A stretch of 6,858 bases of DNA, taken from NCBI GenBank assembly GCA_003644265.1, contig QNBX01000207.1, positions 1-6,858 of the forward strand, read 5' to 3'. The translations under genes were made by a program, and so were the position numbers. Each line of letters starts with the position of its first letter. The first letter of the stretch is position 1. Under the pieces are notes generated by a model. The model worked only from the letters and a program-made list of their open reading frames with translations, ran no database searches and had not been told where the DNA came from. Shown here piece by piece: positions 5,917-6,858 of the stretch. This DNA comes from Planctomycetota bacterium (GTDB lineage: Bacteria; Planctomycetota; B15-G4).

Positions 5917-6268
5917 CTCCGCGGGCTCGGGCTCCGGCGGGAGCTCCAGGGCGCCTCAATGCCCGAAGGCGTCAGCCGTTGTGACATGGCCGGCGAGCCG
6001 ATGCTGAGGCGGAGTCGAACCGCAGGCCCAGCGGCATCCTCACGCATCGCGCGAGTCGCCGCGGTGCAGTCCGCCGAGCGTTGGCGGTGCCCGTACGTCG
6101 CCGCCCGCGTTGAACGGGCGCGTCTCTATCCAGCATCGGGCAGCAGCGTCCGATCGGGCGTGAGGCGACGTTGTCATGCTGGGGGCATGCTGGTTGCCCA
6201 CCGCCGGACAGCGGGACGATCCGCCGACCTGCCGGTGAACAGAGCTTGGAGAGGACGGGAGGAGCGAG
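5917..6268. other. Gene-free stretch with hairpins and a tRNA T-arm-like motif
   Basis: I see no convincing gene in these 352 bases; open frames here are GC-driven. A 7-bp pair, GGAGCTC (5904-5910) and GAGCTCC (5941-5947), spans the upstream stop codon but has no T-tract, so it is not a clear terminator. Further in, CCGATGCTG (5998-6006) and CAGCATCGG (6131-6139) are perfect 9-bp inverted repeats 142 nt end to end. Between them are three hairpins each with a 7-nt loop: 6009-6023, 6071-6087 and 6102-6120. On the minus strand the first reads GCGG-TTCGACT-CCGC, matching the tRNA T-loop consensus. No cloverleaf with anticodon arm and CCA end can be built, so it is not called an RNA gene. GGGAGGAG (6257-6264) is the ribosome-binding site of the next gene. 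Confidence 0.5.
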
Positions 6269-6736
6269 ATGAAGCGGAGCCTGTGCCTGGGAGTCCTGCT
6301 GGCGTCGTCTGCCCTGTACGGCGCGGCCGCGCAGGTCACGTTCCTGCCCCCGAAGGACGCCTTCAAGATCACCAACGACATGGTGTTCTCATGGGACGCG
6401 GGCGACCTGGACGGGGACGGCCTACCGGAGCTGGTGTACTCGGGCTTCGGGTCGGTGGGCGTGATCGGAAACCAGGGTGATGGGCGTTGGGGCGACGCCA
6501 ACGCGACGAACGCGATCACATCGGGTCACCGCCTGGCCGACCTGACCGGCGACGGCGTGCTGGACCTGTTCGCGCCGTCGGCCGCCATCCTGGAGGTGCA
6601 GGCCGGCCTCGGTGACCGAGCCTTCGGGCCGCCCGTGACCTCCGCGGGCCCGGGAGCGGGCTTCGGCAGCGTGGTCTCGTCGCAGATCGGCGACTTCTCA
6701 GGCGACGGGCACCCGGACCTGCTGAGCCCGGCGCTC
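6269..6736 (+). pseudogene. FG-GAP/VCBS-repeat secreted protein, apparently truncated
   Basis: The start at 6269 is supported by GGAGG (6258-6262), 6 nt upstream, and a standard signal peptide, MKRSLCLGVLLASSALYGAA, probably cleaved near residue 21-22. The mature part carries FG-GAP/VCBS units with calcium-loop motifs: DLDGDGLPELV, DLTGDGVLDLF and DFSGDGHPDLL, spaced as in integrin-like beta-propellers of secreted or surface proteins. After residue ~156 (SPAL, ending 6736) the same frame stays open to the window edge but becomes an Arg/Trp-rich string with no further repeat units, while another frame becomes protein-like. I read this as an insertion or rearrangement near 6727-6738 that cut the gene. 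Normal members hold many more repeats, so most of the protein is missing. A plain frameshift is the alternative, but the new frame does not look like FG-GAP. Confidence 0.68.
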
Positions 6737-6738
6737 AG

Positions 6739-6858
6739 GACCTGGCCGAGCGTTCGCCCACGCTGGCGGCAGCGCAGGGTGCCAGCGTCCAGGGTCGGCT
6801 GGCGTTCGGGCCGCGACGCGGTCAGCGAGTCACGCGGGTGGGCGCTGAGCCACGGGCA
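6739..6858 (+). pseudogene. Possible IS91-type (Y2) transposase fragment, cut by window end
   Basis: From 6739 to the window end the frame beginning at 6739 reads DLAERSPTLAAAQGASVQGR, continuing LAFGPRRGQRVTRVGAEPRA. The SVxGRxAxGPRxGxRVxRxG pattern is one I associate with the region just before the tyrosine-transposase core (Y2_Tnp) of IS91-like elements common in Planctomycetota and Deltaproteobacteria. Only 40 residues are visible, with no catalytic residues, and there is no start codon or element terminus in view. It is in a different frame from the FG-GAP gene that precedes it, consistent with an insertion or deletion junction. The family call is from pattern memory and is tentative. 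Confidence 0.4.

Noticed and set aside
6001..6075. A tRNA gene on the minus strand suggested by the GGTTCGACTCC motif
   Set aside because: No 7-bp acceptor stem, D-arm or anticodon arm can be placed at tRNA spacing, and there is no CCA end.

Overview
This window is GC-rich bacterial DNA that looks like an accessory region patched together by mobile DNA. The best taxonomic hint is the beta-propeller protein at 4204-5346. Its last ~120 residues carry a C-terminal module (GxGSLAGG, PFKGGTLVP, a WAIQD-type motif, GVALSNA) that I associate with secreted proteins of uncultured, deep-branching Planctomycetota. The FG-GAP protein and small membrane protein fit that setting. The assignment rests on recalled family patterns, not a search.

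Layout: (1) 16-115, copy 1 of a ~100-bp structured repeat. (2) 272-2792, three plus-strand genes: a 57-aa excisionase-type helix-turn-helix protein, then a Schlafen/AlbA_2-type ATP-binding protein and a ParA-like ATPase whose genes overlap by 4 nt (ATGA). (3) 2811-2907, repeat copy 2, identical to copy 1 except for G-run length. (4) ~2907-3230 minus, the catalytic tail of an integrase-type (DDE) transposase, a remnant. (5) 3465-3929, a VOC-fold lipoprotein. (6) 4204-5346, a secreted SdiA-regulated/YjiK-like beta-propeller. (7) 5417-5514, a diverged repeat copy 3. (8) 5620-5916, a 98-aa membrane protein. (9) 5917-6268, a gene-free stretch with several hairpins. (10) From 6269, an FG-GAP/VCBS secreted protein whose reading frame loses its family pattern near 6736, where a different frame resembling an IS91-type (Y2) transposase runs off the window.

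The most interesting features are the repeat family and what it encloses. All three copies point the same way. Copies 2 and 3 lie 18 and 70 nt beyond a plus-strand stop codon, and each copy contains paired stems, a G-run of 8, 9 or 11, and a conserved CTTTGT..TTCCTAT tail. Copies 1 and 2 bracket the HTH / AlbA_2-ATPase / ParA-ATPase block, which by eye has looser third-position GC than the genes to its right. That arrangement suggests a repeat-bounded cassette carrying a two-ATPase module, possibly for defence or element maintenance. The function is inference only.
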